Assembly: GCA_028671895.1 (NCBI GenBank)
Contig: CM053800.1
Location: forward strand, 22,899,886-22,963,885
Source of the DNA: Oenanthe sinensis
Taxonomy: Eukaryota; Streptophyta; Magnoliopsida; Apiales; Apiaceae
Direction of reading: 5' to 3'
Length of the DNA stretch: 64,000 nucleotides
In this document: piece after piece, positions 34,539 through 48,300 of the stretch
Numbering within the stretch: the stretch's first letter is position 1
Layout of the letters: the number at the start of each line of letters is the position of its first letter
Translations under genes and position numbers: made by a program
Notes under the pieces: model-generated
Seen by the model: the letters and a program-made list of their open reading frames with translations, nothing else
Told to the model about the DNA's origin: nothing
The model's database searches: none

Positions 34539-37500
34539 TTTCTGATTAAAACAATCATTTGGTTGAAGTTTTCTCACAACGCCAGACAATACGGGTGATC
34601 AGCCACGTAAAGTCCCCATAACGGACTAAAGTCCCTCTGGACATAAGGAGTACTCATAAAGGCACTTATTGCCATTGGCCTTGGGCTATCTCATTATAGC
34701 CATTGACTATCTCATTATAGTCTACACATAAAAAGTGCTGGACCGGCGTCACTCGGCCTCTTACGCCTCCAACCTATAGGAATCCGCAGAAACCATTTTG
34801 ATCGGAATTCCTATAATAATCAAAACCTTTCTTTTTAAAGTTACCAAATCATTTGATGAAAAAGACTTCTTGAAAGTCGGATTCCATATTTAAATCCATT
34901 TTTAAAGATCATTAGACAGAGGTAAAGTTTATTTCAAGATATGTCTCAAAACAAGTTGCTGTTGTAGTAAGGTAAGCTGAGATCATAAACTGGGAATCAT
35001 AAACAAGTTAAGTTGTGAAGTCAAGGTTGCAAGATTAATTCACAGGATAGTAAAGTGTTTTGAAAACAGTTGCAAGGTATTTATTCATGACAGTAGTTAG
35101 GCAATAGTAAAATGGTAAGTTCAGGATTAAAGTTTAAGGAAACGTAGTTAAGGAAAATGGTAACAGCTTAAGTCACAGTTCAATGTCACTGGGTTAAGAT
35201 TTTTAAGACTAGTTTATAAGTTATAGATAACAGTTCAGGGATTTAAAAGTTTAAAGTGCAATTGTATCTGATATAAAGTTGCAGTTTAAGTAAAGTAATT
35301 AAAGTAACAGGCTGTAACTTAAAACAGTTGAGATAAAATAATACAGTTACAGGTTCATAAAGCAGTTTACAAAACAGTGTTTAAGTTGAAAGAGGTTAGG
35401 CAGTAGTTACTTGCCTCAAATAAGGAATGCTACAGCTGTGGAACAGGTAGATCGCCTATACCAGACACTAACTCTCTACTTTAGCTTTTCCTTTGTCCTT
35501 CACCTCAATATCCTTCGTAGCTACACATAAATAATACTATTTCAGTATCTTATAAGCTCTCGACGTTCTCATTAACGTCTAACTATTCTACCCTTTCGTT
35601 AACTGTAACCCTTTAACACACATATATAATGCATAGTAGACATATTCTACTATATAATTATTCCTACACTGGCAAGCATTTAGCACATAGACAATTATAT
35701 CATTCACAGTATCCCTGACTGATAGCATTTCCTATACAGAAGTGGTGTGCCAATTGTGTTTTACAAAATCATTTTAGTTTTTAGAAATTTTGGCAGCACC
35801 TCCCCTGTAATTGGAGCTGCCTGTCGGAATACAACCGACCCAAACAATTATTCAAACATCCAATCAAATAGGAATACATACAAACATATATATAATCCAA
35901 GAAATTCCTATCAATTATCACAGTTCAACTCACACCATTGTATAATTACTACCTTGAGCCATATATACACAATCCTCCACATCTCATTCAAATTACTATG
36001 TACAAAATACAAAGCAATTAGCTCATTATCTAGACATGGCATTTAGCATCCAACCAAGTCAAATTTATACTGCTATTAGTCCAAATTCGAACATAGTAAA
36101 ATATGCAAAGTTTTAAAATTTCAATTGCCAAACCAATTAATTCTCAAAACTATACACCAATCGATTTTATAACTATAAACATGGCAACCATATCAAATTC
36201 ACACTAATGCACATATACCATATTATTTTCGAATTAACACATGCATATACACTAGATATTCGAAATGACATAATAGTAAGATCATTTAGCATTTTAGTAC
36301 ATTCTTAACTACTCTAGGCTCTTGATAATCATTACTGGCTTCACCTTCACATACTCTATATTCAATTCACATATATACATATTTGTTCGGAAATTGAGTA
36401 ACACAATCGGAAAATGCAAAAACAAATCTGCAGTTTGACATGCATCTCGAATTAATAGCAAAAATAGACATGCACACCACATATGTTATAAATCATAACT
36501 AGTAGCAACTGCAAAAATCACAAACAAGACTGATTCAAACAATTGTAGCCGGAAAAATAAAAATCGAACTTAAATGCTACATGCAATCCCATCTAAGCTA
36601 GCTAGCAGCAAGAACATCACATTAGCATAGTAATTTCGATGTAGTAGGCTCAGGTTTGCCATCACAGCCCTCCACCGGCTCGCCGGAGGCTCACCGCCGG
36701 TGGGGCAAAATCCGGAGGTTCTCGATTTTCGAGCTTCCTTCACGAATTCTACCGATCTTCTTATTTACAACTCAATTTAGAACCTAGGAGCATGATTACG
36801 ACTCTAGAATCCATTGCATGCGACTTTCCCGATCAAATACATATATGCCGTGCACATAGAGACCCACAGTTACATGCAACGCTCGAGGGAAGGTAATATG
36901 CAACAATACAAGTCGGGTATTAGTACCCGATCGACATCTAGCAAGAACTATCACCCAAACTATGGAAGTAACAAGAAATCGCAGAGAACTAGAGAGAAAA
37001 TATGCAAGACCTGAGCAACTCGATGCAGGGCAAAGAAATGAGGTGGGCGGTGGCTGTTTTAACAAAATAAGGTCAAGGGCAAACTAGTAAATTCACATAT
37101 ACTGATTTCTAAATTAAAAACGATTCAAAAATCGAATTTTTAATAGAAACAGAGTACAAAAATAACTTTTATATTTTTACAATAAAGATCATGAATTTAG
37201 AAGCTTCCCCATATTTTTGAAATATTTTTCTGATGAGTAAATATTTAATTAAAAATCTTTGAAGTTTTAGCACAGAAATAGAAAATAAGAGTAAGAAAAT
37301 CTTTAAAAATATATTTGGGCTCGAATAAAATAAACTTCTATTTTTCACAAGTCTCAAAATATTTAAGAAACATTTTGAAACAGGTTTCATGATTTTTGGA
37401 CATTCCAATAATTAAATATGGAATTTAGAAGAGTAATATCTCTAGAATAAAACAGGAATGAAAAATTTATATAAAATCACTGAGACTAGAATTAAATACA

Positions 37501-37775
37501 TCACCATTTTTAGAAAGTCTCTAAAATCACATAGGAACTACATATAAAATTTCATAATTATTGGACACACCAATAATTTTATAAAAATCAAACAGTTACT
37601 CACTTAAGCATGAAAAATCAGTTAATCACTTAATTAAATCACTTAAACATAATACAGTCAAACAGACAGTCAACTGGACATATCAAATGACCACATATCA
37701 CATCTTAACACATTAAAACACATAAATCATATACTCCATATTATTCAAATAGATTTAATTACCTCAATCGTTACA

Positions 37776-37780
37776 ATTTC
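37776..37780. repeat. Target-site duplication, right copy (ATTTC)
   Basis: ATTTC directly follows the terminal CA of the right LTR (TTACA|ATTTC) and equals 23726-23730. An uninterrupted relative of the insertion site, with a single ATTTC before AATATGAAAAC, is visible near 40181. Confidence 0.95.
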
Positions 37781-40700
37781 AATATGAAAACAATTCATAA
37801 CAACTTGTGAGTTCATTCTTGACTTGTTCGAACTTGGAAACAACTTGTAGCTTCATTCTTGACTCGTTTGAACTTCGAAACAACTAGTAAACTCTTGTAG
37901 GATCATTTTTGTCGAAAAGATTCATTGATACTTGAGACTTGATTTTCGAGTCGTTCGAACATGGAAATAACCTGTAACTTCATTCATGACTCGTTTGAAC
38001 ATGGAAACATATTGTAAACTCTTGTTGGATAATTTTTGGCTCATATGAACAAGAAAATAATTTATAATAACTTGAGACTTCATTCTTGACTCGTTCGAAC
38101 TTGTAAATAACTTATAGCTTCTTTATTGACTCGTTTGATCTTGGAACCAACTTGTAAACTCTTGTAGGATCATTCTTGGCTCATTTCAACATGAAAACAA
38201 TTCATAACAACTTCTGACTTCATTCTTGACTCGTTCCAACTTGGAAACAACTTGTAGCTTCATTCTTGACTCGTTTGAACTTCGAAACAACTTGTAAACT
38301 CTTGTAGGATCATTCTTGTCGAAAAGATTCATTGATACTTGAGACTTGATTTTCGAGTCGTTCGAACTTGGAAACAACCTGTAGCTTCATTATTGACTCG
38401 TTTGAACTTGGAAACAACTTGTAAACTCTTGTAGGATCATTGTTGGCTCATTTCAACATGAAAACAATTCATAACAACTTCTGACTTCATTCTTGACTCG
38501 TTCCAACTTGGAAACAACTTGTAGCTTCATTCTTGACTCGTTTGAACTTCGAAACAACTTGTAAACTCTTGTAGGATCATTCTTGGCTCATTTCAACATG
38601 AAAACAATTCATAACAACTTGTGAGTTCATTCTTGACTTGTTCGAACTTGGAAACAACTTGTAGCTTCATTCTTGACTCGTTTGAACTTCGAAACAACTA
38701 GTAAACTCTTGTAGGATCATTTTTATCGAAAAGATTCATTGATACTAGAGACTTGATTTTCGAGTCGTTCGAACTTGGAAACAACCTGTAACTTCATTCA
38801 TGACTCGTTTGAACATGGAAACATATTGTAAACTCTTGTTGGATAATTTTTGGCTCATATGAACAAGAAAATAATTTATAATAACTTGAGACTTCATTCT
38901 TGACTCGTTCAAACTTGTAAACAACTTTTAGCTTCATTATTGACTCGTTTGAACTTGGAAACAACTTGTAAACTCTTGTAGGATCATTCTTGGCTCATTT
39001 GAACATGAAAACAATTCATAACAACTTCTGACTTCATTCTTGACTCGTTCGAACTTGAAAACAACTTGTAGCTTCATTCTTGACTCGTTTGAATTTCGAA
39101 ACAACTTGTAAACTCTTGTAGGATCATTCTTGGCTCATTTCAACATGAAAACAATTCATAACAACTTGTGAGTTCATTCTTGACTTGTTCGAACTTGGAA
39201 ACAACTTGTAGCTTCATTCTTGACTCGTTTGAACTTCGAAACAACTAGTAAACTCTTGTAGGATCATTTTTGTCGAAAAGATTCATTGATACTTGAGACT
39301 TGATTTTCGAGTCGTTCGAACTTGGAAACAACCTGTAACTTCATTCATGACTCGTTTGAACATGGAAACATATTTTAAATTCTTGTTGGATAATTTTTGG
39401 CTCATATGAACAAGAAAATAATTTATAATAACTTGAGACTTCATTCTTGACTCGTTCAAACTTGTAAACAACTTTTAGCTTCATTATTGACTCGTTTGAA
39501 CTTGGAAACAACTTGTAAACTCTTGTAGGATCATTCTTGGCTCATTTGAACATGAAAACAATTCATAACAACTTCTGACTTCATTCTTGACTCGTTCGAA
39601 CTTGAAAACAACTTGTAGCTTCATTCTTGACTCGTTTGAATTTCGAAACAACTTGTAAACTCTTGTAGGATCATTCTTGGCTCATTTCAACATGAAAACA
39701 ATTCATAACAACTTGTGAGTTCATTCTTGACTTGTTCGAACTTGGAAACAACTTGTAGCTTCATTCTTGACTCGTTTGAACTTCGAAACAACTAGTAAAC
39801 TCTTGTAGGATCATTTTTGTCGAAAAGATTCATTGATACTTGAGACTTGATTTTCGAGTCGTTCGAACTTGGAAACAACCTGTAACTTCATTCATGACTC
39901 GTTTGAACATGGAAACATATTTTAAATTCTTGTTGGATAATTTTTGGCTCATATGAACAAGAAAATAATTTATAATAACTTGAGACTTCATTCTTGACTC
40001 GTTCAAACTTGTAAACAACTTTTAGCTTCATTATTGACTCGTTTGAACTTGGAAACAACTTGTAAACTCTTGTAGGATCATTCTTGGCTCATTTGAACAT
40101 GAAAACAATTCATAACAACTTCTGACTTCATTCTTGACTCGTTCGAACTTGAAAACAACTTGTAGCTTCATTTTTGGCTCATTTCAATATGAAAACAATT
40201 CATAACAACTTGTGAGTTCATTCTTGACTTGTTCGAACTTGGAAACAACTTGTAGCTTCATTCTTGACTCGTTTGAACTTCGAAACAACTAGTAAACTCT
40301 TGTAGGATCATTTTTGTCGAAAAGATTCATTGATACTTGAGACTTGATTTTCGAGTCGTTCGAACATGGAAATAACCTGTAACTTCATTCATGACTCGTT
40401 TGAACATGGAAACATATTGTAAACTCTTGTTGGATAATTTTTGGCTCATATGAACAAGAAAATAATTTATAATAACTTGAGACTTCATTCTTGACTCGTT
40501 CGAACTTGTAAATAACTTATAGCTTCTTTATTGACTCGTTTGATCTTGGAACCAACTTGTAAACTCTTGTAGGATCATTCTTGGCTCATTTCAACATGAA
40601 AACAATTCATAACAACTTCTGACTTCATTCTTGACTCGTTCGAACTTGGAAACAACTTGTAGCTTCATTCTTGACTCGTTTGAACTTCGAAACAACTTGT

Positions 40701-42300
40701 AAACTCTTGTAGGATCATTTTTGTCGAAAAGATTCATTGATACTTGAGACTTGATTTTCGAGTCGTTCGAACTTGGAAACAACCTGTAGCTTCATTATTG
40801 ACTCGTTTGAACTTGGAAACAACTTGTAAATTCTTGTAGGATCATTGTTGGCTCATTTCAACATGAAAACAATTCATAACAACTTCTGACTTCATTCTTG
40901 ACTCGTTCCAACTTGGAAACAACTTGTAGCTTCATTCTTGACTCGTTTGAACTTCGAAACAACTTGTAAACTCTTGTAGGATCATTCTTGGCTCATTTGA
41001 ATATGAAAACAATTCATAACAACTTGTGAGTTCATTCTTGACTTGTTCGAACTTGGAAACAACTTGTAGCTTCATTCTTGACTCGTTTGAACTTCGAAAC
41101 AACTAGTAAACTCTTGTAGGATCATTTTTATCGAAAAGATTCATTGATACTAGAGACTTGATTTTCGAGTCGTTCGAACTTGGAAACAACCTGTAACTTC
41201 ATTCATGACTCGTTTGAACATGGAAACATATTGTAAACTCTTGTTGGATAATTTTTGGCTCATATGAACAAGAAAATAATTTATAATAACTTGAGACTTC
41301 ATTCTTGACTCGTTCAAACTTGTAAACAACTTTTAGCTTCATTATTGACTCGTTTGAACTTGGAAACAACTTGTAAACTCTTGTAGGATCATTCTTGGCT
41401 CATTTGAACATGAAAACAATTCATAACAACTTCTGACTTCATTCTTGACTCGTTCGAACTTGAAAACAACTTGTAGCTTCATTCTTGACTCGTTTGAATT
41501 TCGAAACAACTTGTAAACTCTTGTAGGATCATAATTGGCTCATTTCAACATGAAAACAATTCATAACAACTTGTGAGTTCATTCTTGACTTGTTCGAACT
41601 TGGAAACAACTTGTAGCTTCATTCTTGACTCGTTTGAACTTCGAAACAACTAGTAAACTCTTGTAGGATCATTTTTGTCGAAAAGATTCATTGATACTTG
41701 AGACTTGATTTTCGAGTCGTTCGAACTTGGAAACAACCTGTAACTTCATTCATGACTCGTTTGAACATGGAAACATATTTTAAATTCTTGTTGGATAATT
41801 TTTGGCTCATATGAACAAGAAAATAATTTATAATAACTTGAGACTTCATTCTTGACTCGTTCAAACTTGTAAACAACTTTTAGCTTCATTATTGACTCGT
41901 TTGAACTTGGAAACAACTTGTAACCTCTTGTAGGATCATTCTTGGCTCATTTGAACATGAAAACAATTCATAACAACTTCTGACTTCATTCTTGACTCGT
42001 TCGAACTTGAAAACAACTTGTAGCTTCATTCTTGACTCGTTTGAATTTCGAAACAACTTGTAAACTCTTGTAGGATCATTCTTGGCTCATTTCAACATGA
42101 AAACAATTCATAACAACTTGTGAGTTCATTCTTGACTTGTTCGAACTTGGAAACAACTTGTAGCTTCATTCTTGACTCGTTTGAACTTCGAAACAACTAG
42201 TAAACTCTTGTAGGATCATTTTTGTCGAAAAGATTCATTGATACTTGAGACTTGATTTTCGAGTCGTTCGAACTTGGAAACAACCTGTAACTTCATTCAT
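37777..42300. repeat. 2405-bp higher-order repeat next to the insertion
   Basis: TTTCAATATGAAAAC at 37777 recurs at 40182, and variant units at 38186/40591 and 39283/41688 share the 2405-bp shift. The length equals thirteen 140-bp units plus five 127-bp units minus a 50-bp deletion (one module plus one linker), and that deletion is visible near 40170. Inside it, 39283 and 39830 mark a 547-bp tandem sub-repeat (3 x 140 + 127). Confidence 0.8.
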
Positions 42301-45300
42301 GACTCGTTTGAACATGGAAACATATTGTAAACTCTTGTTGGATAATTTTTGGCTCATATGAACAAGAAAATAATTTATAATAACTTGAGACTTCATTCTT
42401 GACTCGTTCGAACTTGTAAATAACTTATAGCTTCTTTATTGACTCGTTTGATCTTGGAACCAACTTGTAAACTCTTGTAGGATCATTCTTGGCTCATTTC
42501 AACATGAAAACAATTCATAACAACTTCTGACTTCATTCTTGACTCGTTCGAACTTGGAAACAACTTGTAGCTTCATTCTTGACTCGTTTGAACTTCGAAA
42601 CAACTTGTAAACTCTTGTAGGATCATTTTTGTCGAAAAGATTCATTGATACTTGAGACTTGATTTTCGAGTCGTTCGAACTTGGAAACAACCTGTAGCTT
42701 CATTATTGACTCGTTTGAACTTGGAAACAACTTGTAAACTCTTGTAGGATCATTGTTGGCTCATTTCAACATGAAAACAATTCATAACAACTTCTGACTT
42801 CATTCTTGACTCGTTCCAACTTGGAAACAACTTGTAGCTTCATTGTTGACTCGTTTGAACTTCGAAACAACTTGTAAACTCTTGTAGGATCATTCTTGGC
42901 TCATTTCAACATGAAAACAATTCATAACAACTTGTGAGTTCATTCTTGACTTGTTCGAACTTGGAAACAACTTGTAGCTTCATTCTTGACTCGTTTGAAC
43001 TTCGAAACAACTAGTAAACTCTTGTAGGATCATTTTTATCGAAAAGATTCATTGATACTAGAGACTTGATTTTCGAGTCGTTCGAACTTGGAAACAACCT
43101 GTAACTTCATTCATGACTCGTTTGAACATGGAAACATATTGTAAACTCTTGTTGGATAATTTTTGGCTCATATGAACAAGAAAATAATTTATAATAACTT
43201 GAGACTTCATTCTTGACTCGTTCAAACTTGTAAACAACTTTTAGCTTCATTATTGACTCGTTTGAACTTGGAAACAACTTGTAAACTCTTGTAGGATCAT
43301 TCTTGGCTCATTTGAACATGAAAACAATTCATAACAACTTCTGACTTCATTCTTGACTCGTTCGAACTTGAAAACAACTTGTAGCTTCATTCTTGACTCG
43401 TTTGAATTTCGAAACAACTTGTAAACTCTTGTAGGATCATTCTTGGCTCATTTCAACATGAAAACAATTCATAACAACTTGTGAGTTCATTCTTGACTTG
43501 TTCGAACTTGGAAACAACTTGTAGCTTCATTCTTGACTCGTTTGAACTTCGAAACAACTAGTAAACTCTTGTAGGATCATTTTTGTCGAAAAGATTCATT
43601 GATACTTGAGACTTGATTTTCGAGTCGTTCGAACTTGGAAATAACCTGTAACTTCATTCATGACTCTTTTGAACATGGAAACATATTGTAAACTCTTGTT
43701 GGATAATTTTTGGCTCATATGAACAAGAAAATAATTTATAATAACTTGAGACTTCATTCTTGACTCGTTCGAACTTGTAAATAACTTATAGCTTCTTTAT
43801 TGACTCGTTTGATGTTGGAACCAACTTGTAAACTCTTGTAGGATCATTCTTGGCTCATTTCAACATGAAAACAATTCATAACAACTTCTGACTTCATTCT
43901 TGACTCGTTCGAACTTGGAAACAACTTGTAGCTTCATTCTTGTCTCGTTTGAACTTCGAAACAACTTGTAAACTCTTGTAGGATCATTTTTGTCGAAAAG
44001 ATTCATTGATACTTGAGACTTGATTTTCGAGTCGTTCGAACTTGGAAACAACCTGTAGCTTCATTATTGACTCGTTTGAACTTGGAAACAACTTGTAAAC
44101 TCTTGTAGGATCATTCTTGGCTCATTTCAACATGAAAACAATTCATAACAACTTCTGACTTCATTCTTGACTCGTTCGAACTTGGAAACAACTTGTAGCT
44201 TCATTCTTGACTCGTTTGAACTTCGAAACAACTTGTAAACTCTTGTAGGATCATTCTTGGCTCATTTCAACATGAAAACAATTCATAACAACTTGTGAGT
44301 TCGTTCTTGACTTGTTCGAACTTGGAAACAACTTGTAGCTTCATTCTTGACTCGTTTGAACTTCGAAACAACTAGTAAACTCTTGTAGGATCATTTTTGT
44401 CGAAAAGATTCATTGATACTTGAGACTTGATTTTCGAGTCGTTCGAACTTGGAAACAACCTGTAACTTCATTCATGACTCGTTTGAACATGGAAATTTAT
44501 TATAAACTCTTGTTGGATAATTTTTGGCTCATATGAACAAGAAAATAATTTATAATAACTTGAGACTTCATTCTTGACTCGTTCAAACTTGTAAACAACT
44601 TTTAGCTTCATTATTGACTCGTTTGAACTTGGAAACAACTTGTAAACTCTTGTAGGATCATTCTTGGCTCATTTGAACATGAAAACAATACATAACAACT
44701 TCTGACTTCATTCTTGACTCGCTCGAACTTGTAAACAACTTGTAGCTTCATTCTTGACTCGTTTGAACTTCGAAACAACTTGTAAACTCTTGTAGGATCA
44801 TTTTTGTCGAAAAGATTCACTGATACTTGAGACTTGATTTTCGAGTCGTTCGAACTTGGAAACAACCTGTAGCTTCATTATTGACTCGTTTGAACCTGGA
44901 AACAACTTGTAAACTCTTGTAGGATCATTCTTGGCTCATTTCAACATGAAAACAATTCATAACAACTTCTGACTTCATTCTTGACTCGTTCGAACTTGGA
45001 AACAACTTGTAGCTTCATTCTTGACTCGTTTGAACTTCGAAACAACTTGTAAACTCTTGTAGGATCATTCTTGGCTCATTTGAATATGAAAACAATTCAT
45101 AACAACTTGTGAGTTCATTCTTGACTTGTTCGAACTTGGAAACAACTTGTAGCTTCATTCTTGACTCGTTTGAACTTCGAAACAACTAGTAAACTCTTGT
45201 AGGATCATTTTTATCGAAAAGATTCATTGATACTAGAGACTTGATTTTCGAGTCGTTCGAACTTGGAAACAACCTGTAACTTCATTCATGACTCGTTTAA

Positions 45301-48300
45301 ACATGGAAACATATTGTAAACTCTTGTTGGATAATTTTTGGCTCATATGAACAAGAAAATAATTTATAATAACTTGAGACTTCATTCTTGACTCGTTCAA
45401 ACTTGTAAACAACTTTTAGCTTCATTATTGACTCGTTTGAACTTGGAAACAACTTGTAAACTCTTGTAGGATCATTCTTGGCTCATTTGAACATGAAAAC
45501 AATTCATAACAACTTCTGACTTCATTCTTGACTCGTTCGAACTTGAAAACAACTTGTAGCTTCATTCTTGACTCGTTTGAATTTCGAAACAACTTGTAAA
45601 CTCTTGTAGGATCATTCTTGGCTCATTTCAACATGAAAACAATTCATAACAACTTGTGAGTTCATTCTTGACTTGTTCGAACTTGGAAACAACTTGTAGC
45701 TTCATTCTTGACTCGTTTGAACTTCGAAACAACTAGTAAACTCTTGTAGGATCATTTTTGTCGAAAAGATTCATTGATACTTGAGACTTGATTTTCGAGT
45801 CGTTCGAACTTGGAAACAACCTGTAACTTCATTCATGACTCGTTTGAACATGGAAACATATTTTAAATTCTTGTTGGATAATTTTTGGCTCATATGAACA
45901 AGAAAATAATTTATAATAACTTGAGACTTCATTCTTGACTCGTTCAAACTTGTAAACAACTTTTAGCTTCATTATTGACTCGTTTGAACTTGGAAACAAC
46001 TTGTAACCTCTTGTAGGATCATTCTTGGCTCATTTGAACATGAAAACAATTCATAACAACTTCTGACTTCATTCTTGACTCGTTCGAACTTGAAAACAAC
46101 TTGTAGCTTCATTCTTGACTCGTTTGAATTTCGAAACAACTTGTAAACTCTTGTAGGATCATTCTTGGCTCATTTCAACATGAAAACAATTCATAACAAC
46201 TTGTGAGTTCATTCTTGACTTGTTCGAACTTGGAAACAACTTGTAGCTTCATTCTTGACTCGTTTGAACTTCGAAACAACTAGTAAACTCTTGTAGGATC
46301 ATTTTTGTCGAAAAGATTCATTGATACTTGAGACTTGATTTTCGAGTCGTTCGAACTTGGAAACAACCTGTAACTTCATTCATGACTCGTTTGAACATGG
46401 AAACATATTGTAAACTCTTGTTGGATAATTTTTGGCTCATATGAACAAGAAAATAATTTATAATAACTTGAGACTTCATTCTTGACTCGTTCGAACTTGT
46501 AAATAACTTATAGCTTCTTTATTGACTCGTTTGATCTTGGAACCAACTTGTAAACTCTTGTAGGATCATTCTTGGCTCATTTCAACATGAAAACAATTCA
46601 TAACAACTTCTGACTTCATTCTTGACTCGTTCGAACTTGGAAACAACTTGTAGCTTCATTCTTGACTCGTTTGAACTTCGAAACAACTTGTAAACTCTTG
46701 TAGGATCATTTTTGTCGAAAAGATTCATTGATACTTGAGACTTGATTTTCGAGTCGTTCGAACTTGGAAACAACCTGTAGCTTCATTATTGACTCGTTTG
46801 AACTTGGAAACAACTTGTAAACTCTTGTAGGATCATTGTTGGCTCATTTCAACATGAAAACAATTCATAACAACTTCTGACTTCATTCTTGACTCGTTCC
46901 AACTTGGAAACAACTTGTAGCTTCATTGTTGACTCGTTTGAACTTCGAAACAACTTGTAAACTCTTGTAGGATCATTCTTGGCTCATTTCAACATGAAAA
47001 CAATTCATAACAACTTGTGAGTTCATTCTTGACTTGTTCGAACTTGGAAACAACTTGTAGCTTCATTCTTGACTCGTTTGAACTTCGAAACAACTAGTAA
47101 ACTCTTGTAGGATCATTTTTATCGAAAAGATTCATTGATACTAGAGACTTGATTTTCGAGTCGTTCGAACTTGGAAACAACCTGTAACTTCATTCATGAC
47201 TCGTTTGAACATGGAAACATATTGTAAACTCTTGTTGGATAATTTTTGGCTCATATGAACAAGAAAATAATTTATAATAACTTGAGACTTCATTCTTGAC
47301 TCGTTCAAACTTGTAAACAACTTTTAGCTTCATTATTGACTCGTTTGAACTTGGAAACAACTTGTAAACTCTTGTAGGATCATTCTTGGCTCATTTGAAC
47401 ATGAAAACAATTCATAACAACTTCTGACTTCATTCTTGACTCGTTCGAACTTGAAAACAACTTGTAGCTTCATTCTTGACTCGTTTGAATTTCGAAACAA
47501 CTTGTAAACTCTTGTAGGATCATTCTTGGCTCATTTCAACATGAAAACAATTCATAACAACTTGTGAGTTCATTCTTGACTTGTTCGAACTTGGAAACAA
47601 CTTGTAGCTTCATTCTTGACTCGTTTGAACTTCGAAACAACTAGTAAACTCTTGTAGGATCATTTTTGTCGAAAAGATTCATTGATACTTGAGACTTGAT
47701 TTTCGAGTCGTTCGAACTTGGAAATAACCTGTAACTTCATTCATGACTCATTTGAACATGGAAACATATTGTAAACTCTTGTTGGATAATTTTTGGCTCA
47801 TATGAACAAGAAAATAATTTATAATAACTTGAGACTTCATTCTTGACTCGTTCGAACTTGTAAATAACTTATAGCTTCTTTATTGACTCGTTTGATGTTG
47901 GAACCAACTTGTAAACTCTTGTAGGATCATTCTTGGCTCATTTCAACATGAAAACAATTCATAACAACTTCTGACTTCATTCTTGACTCGTTCGAACTTG
48001 GAAACAACTTGTAGCTTCATTCTTGTCTCGTTTGAACTTCGAAACAACTTGTAAACTCTTGTAGGATCATTTTTGTCGAAAAGATTCATTGATACTTGAG
48101 ACTTGATTTTCGAGTCGTTCGAACTTGGAAACAACCTGTAGCTTCATTATTGACTCGTTTGAACTTGGAAACAACTTGTAAACTCTTGTAGGATCATTCT
48201 TGGCTCATTTCAACATGAAAACAATTCATAACAACTTCTGACTTCATTCTTGACTCGTTCGAACTTGGAAACAACTTGTAGCTTCATTCTTGACTCGTTT

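Larger units (their letters stand above)
23731..37775 (-). mobile_element. Complete Ty3/gypsy chromovirus, Tekay/Del type
   Basis: This 14045-bp LTR retrotransposon is inserted in the satellite array on the minus strand. In transcription order it has the 5' LTR (33572-37775), primer-binding site, a leader of about 1 kb, a single gag-pol frame, polypurine tract and 3' LTR (23731-27934). Every part needed for autonomous retrotransposition is present and unbroken. Assignment to the Tekay/Del lineage is inferred from the C-terminal chromodomain, the tRNA-iMet primer site, the long LTRs and the single gag-pol frame. The lineage name should be confirmed with a reverse-transcriptase tree. It is flanked by a perfect 5-bp target-site duplication. 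Confidence 0.95.
33572..37775 (-). repeat. 5' LTR of the chromovirus
   Basis: This is the 4204-bp terminal repeat that promotes transcription of the element. It is collinear with the 3' LTR at a fixed 9841-bp offset, with no difference seen. In element orientation it contains the GC-rich inverted repeat (36672-36703), the four-copy GTCCT/AGGAC repeat (34386-34538), the TATA box (34017-34026) and the H3-like exon (33926-33852). No host or captured gene is recognised in the remaining AT-rich sequence. Confidence 0.95.
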
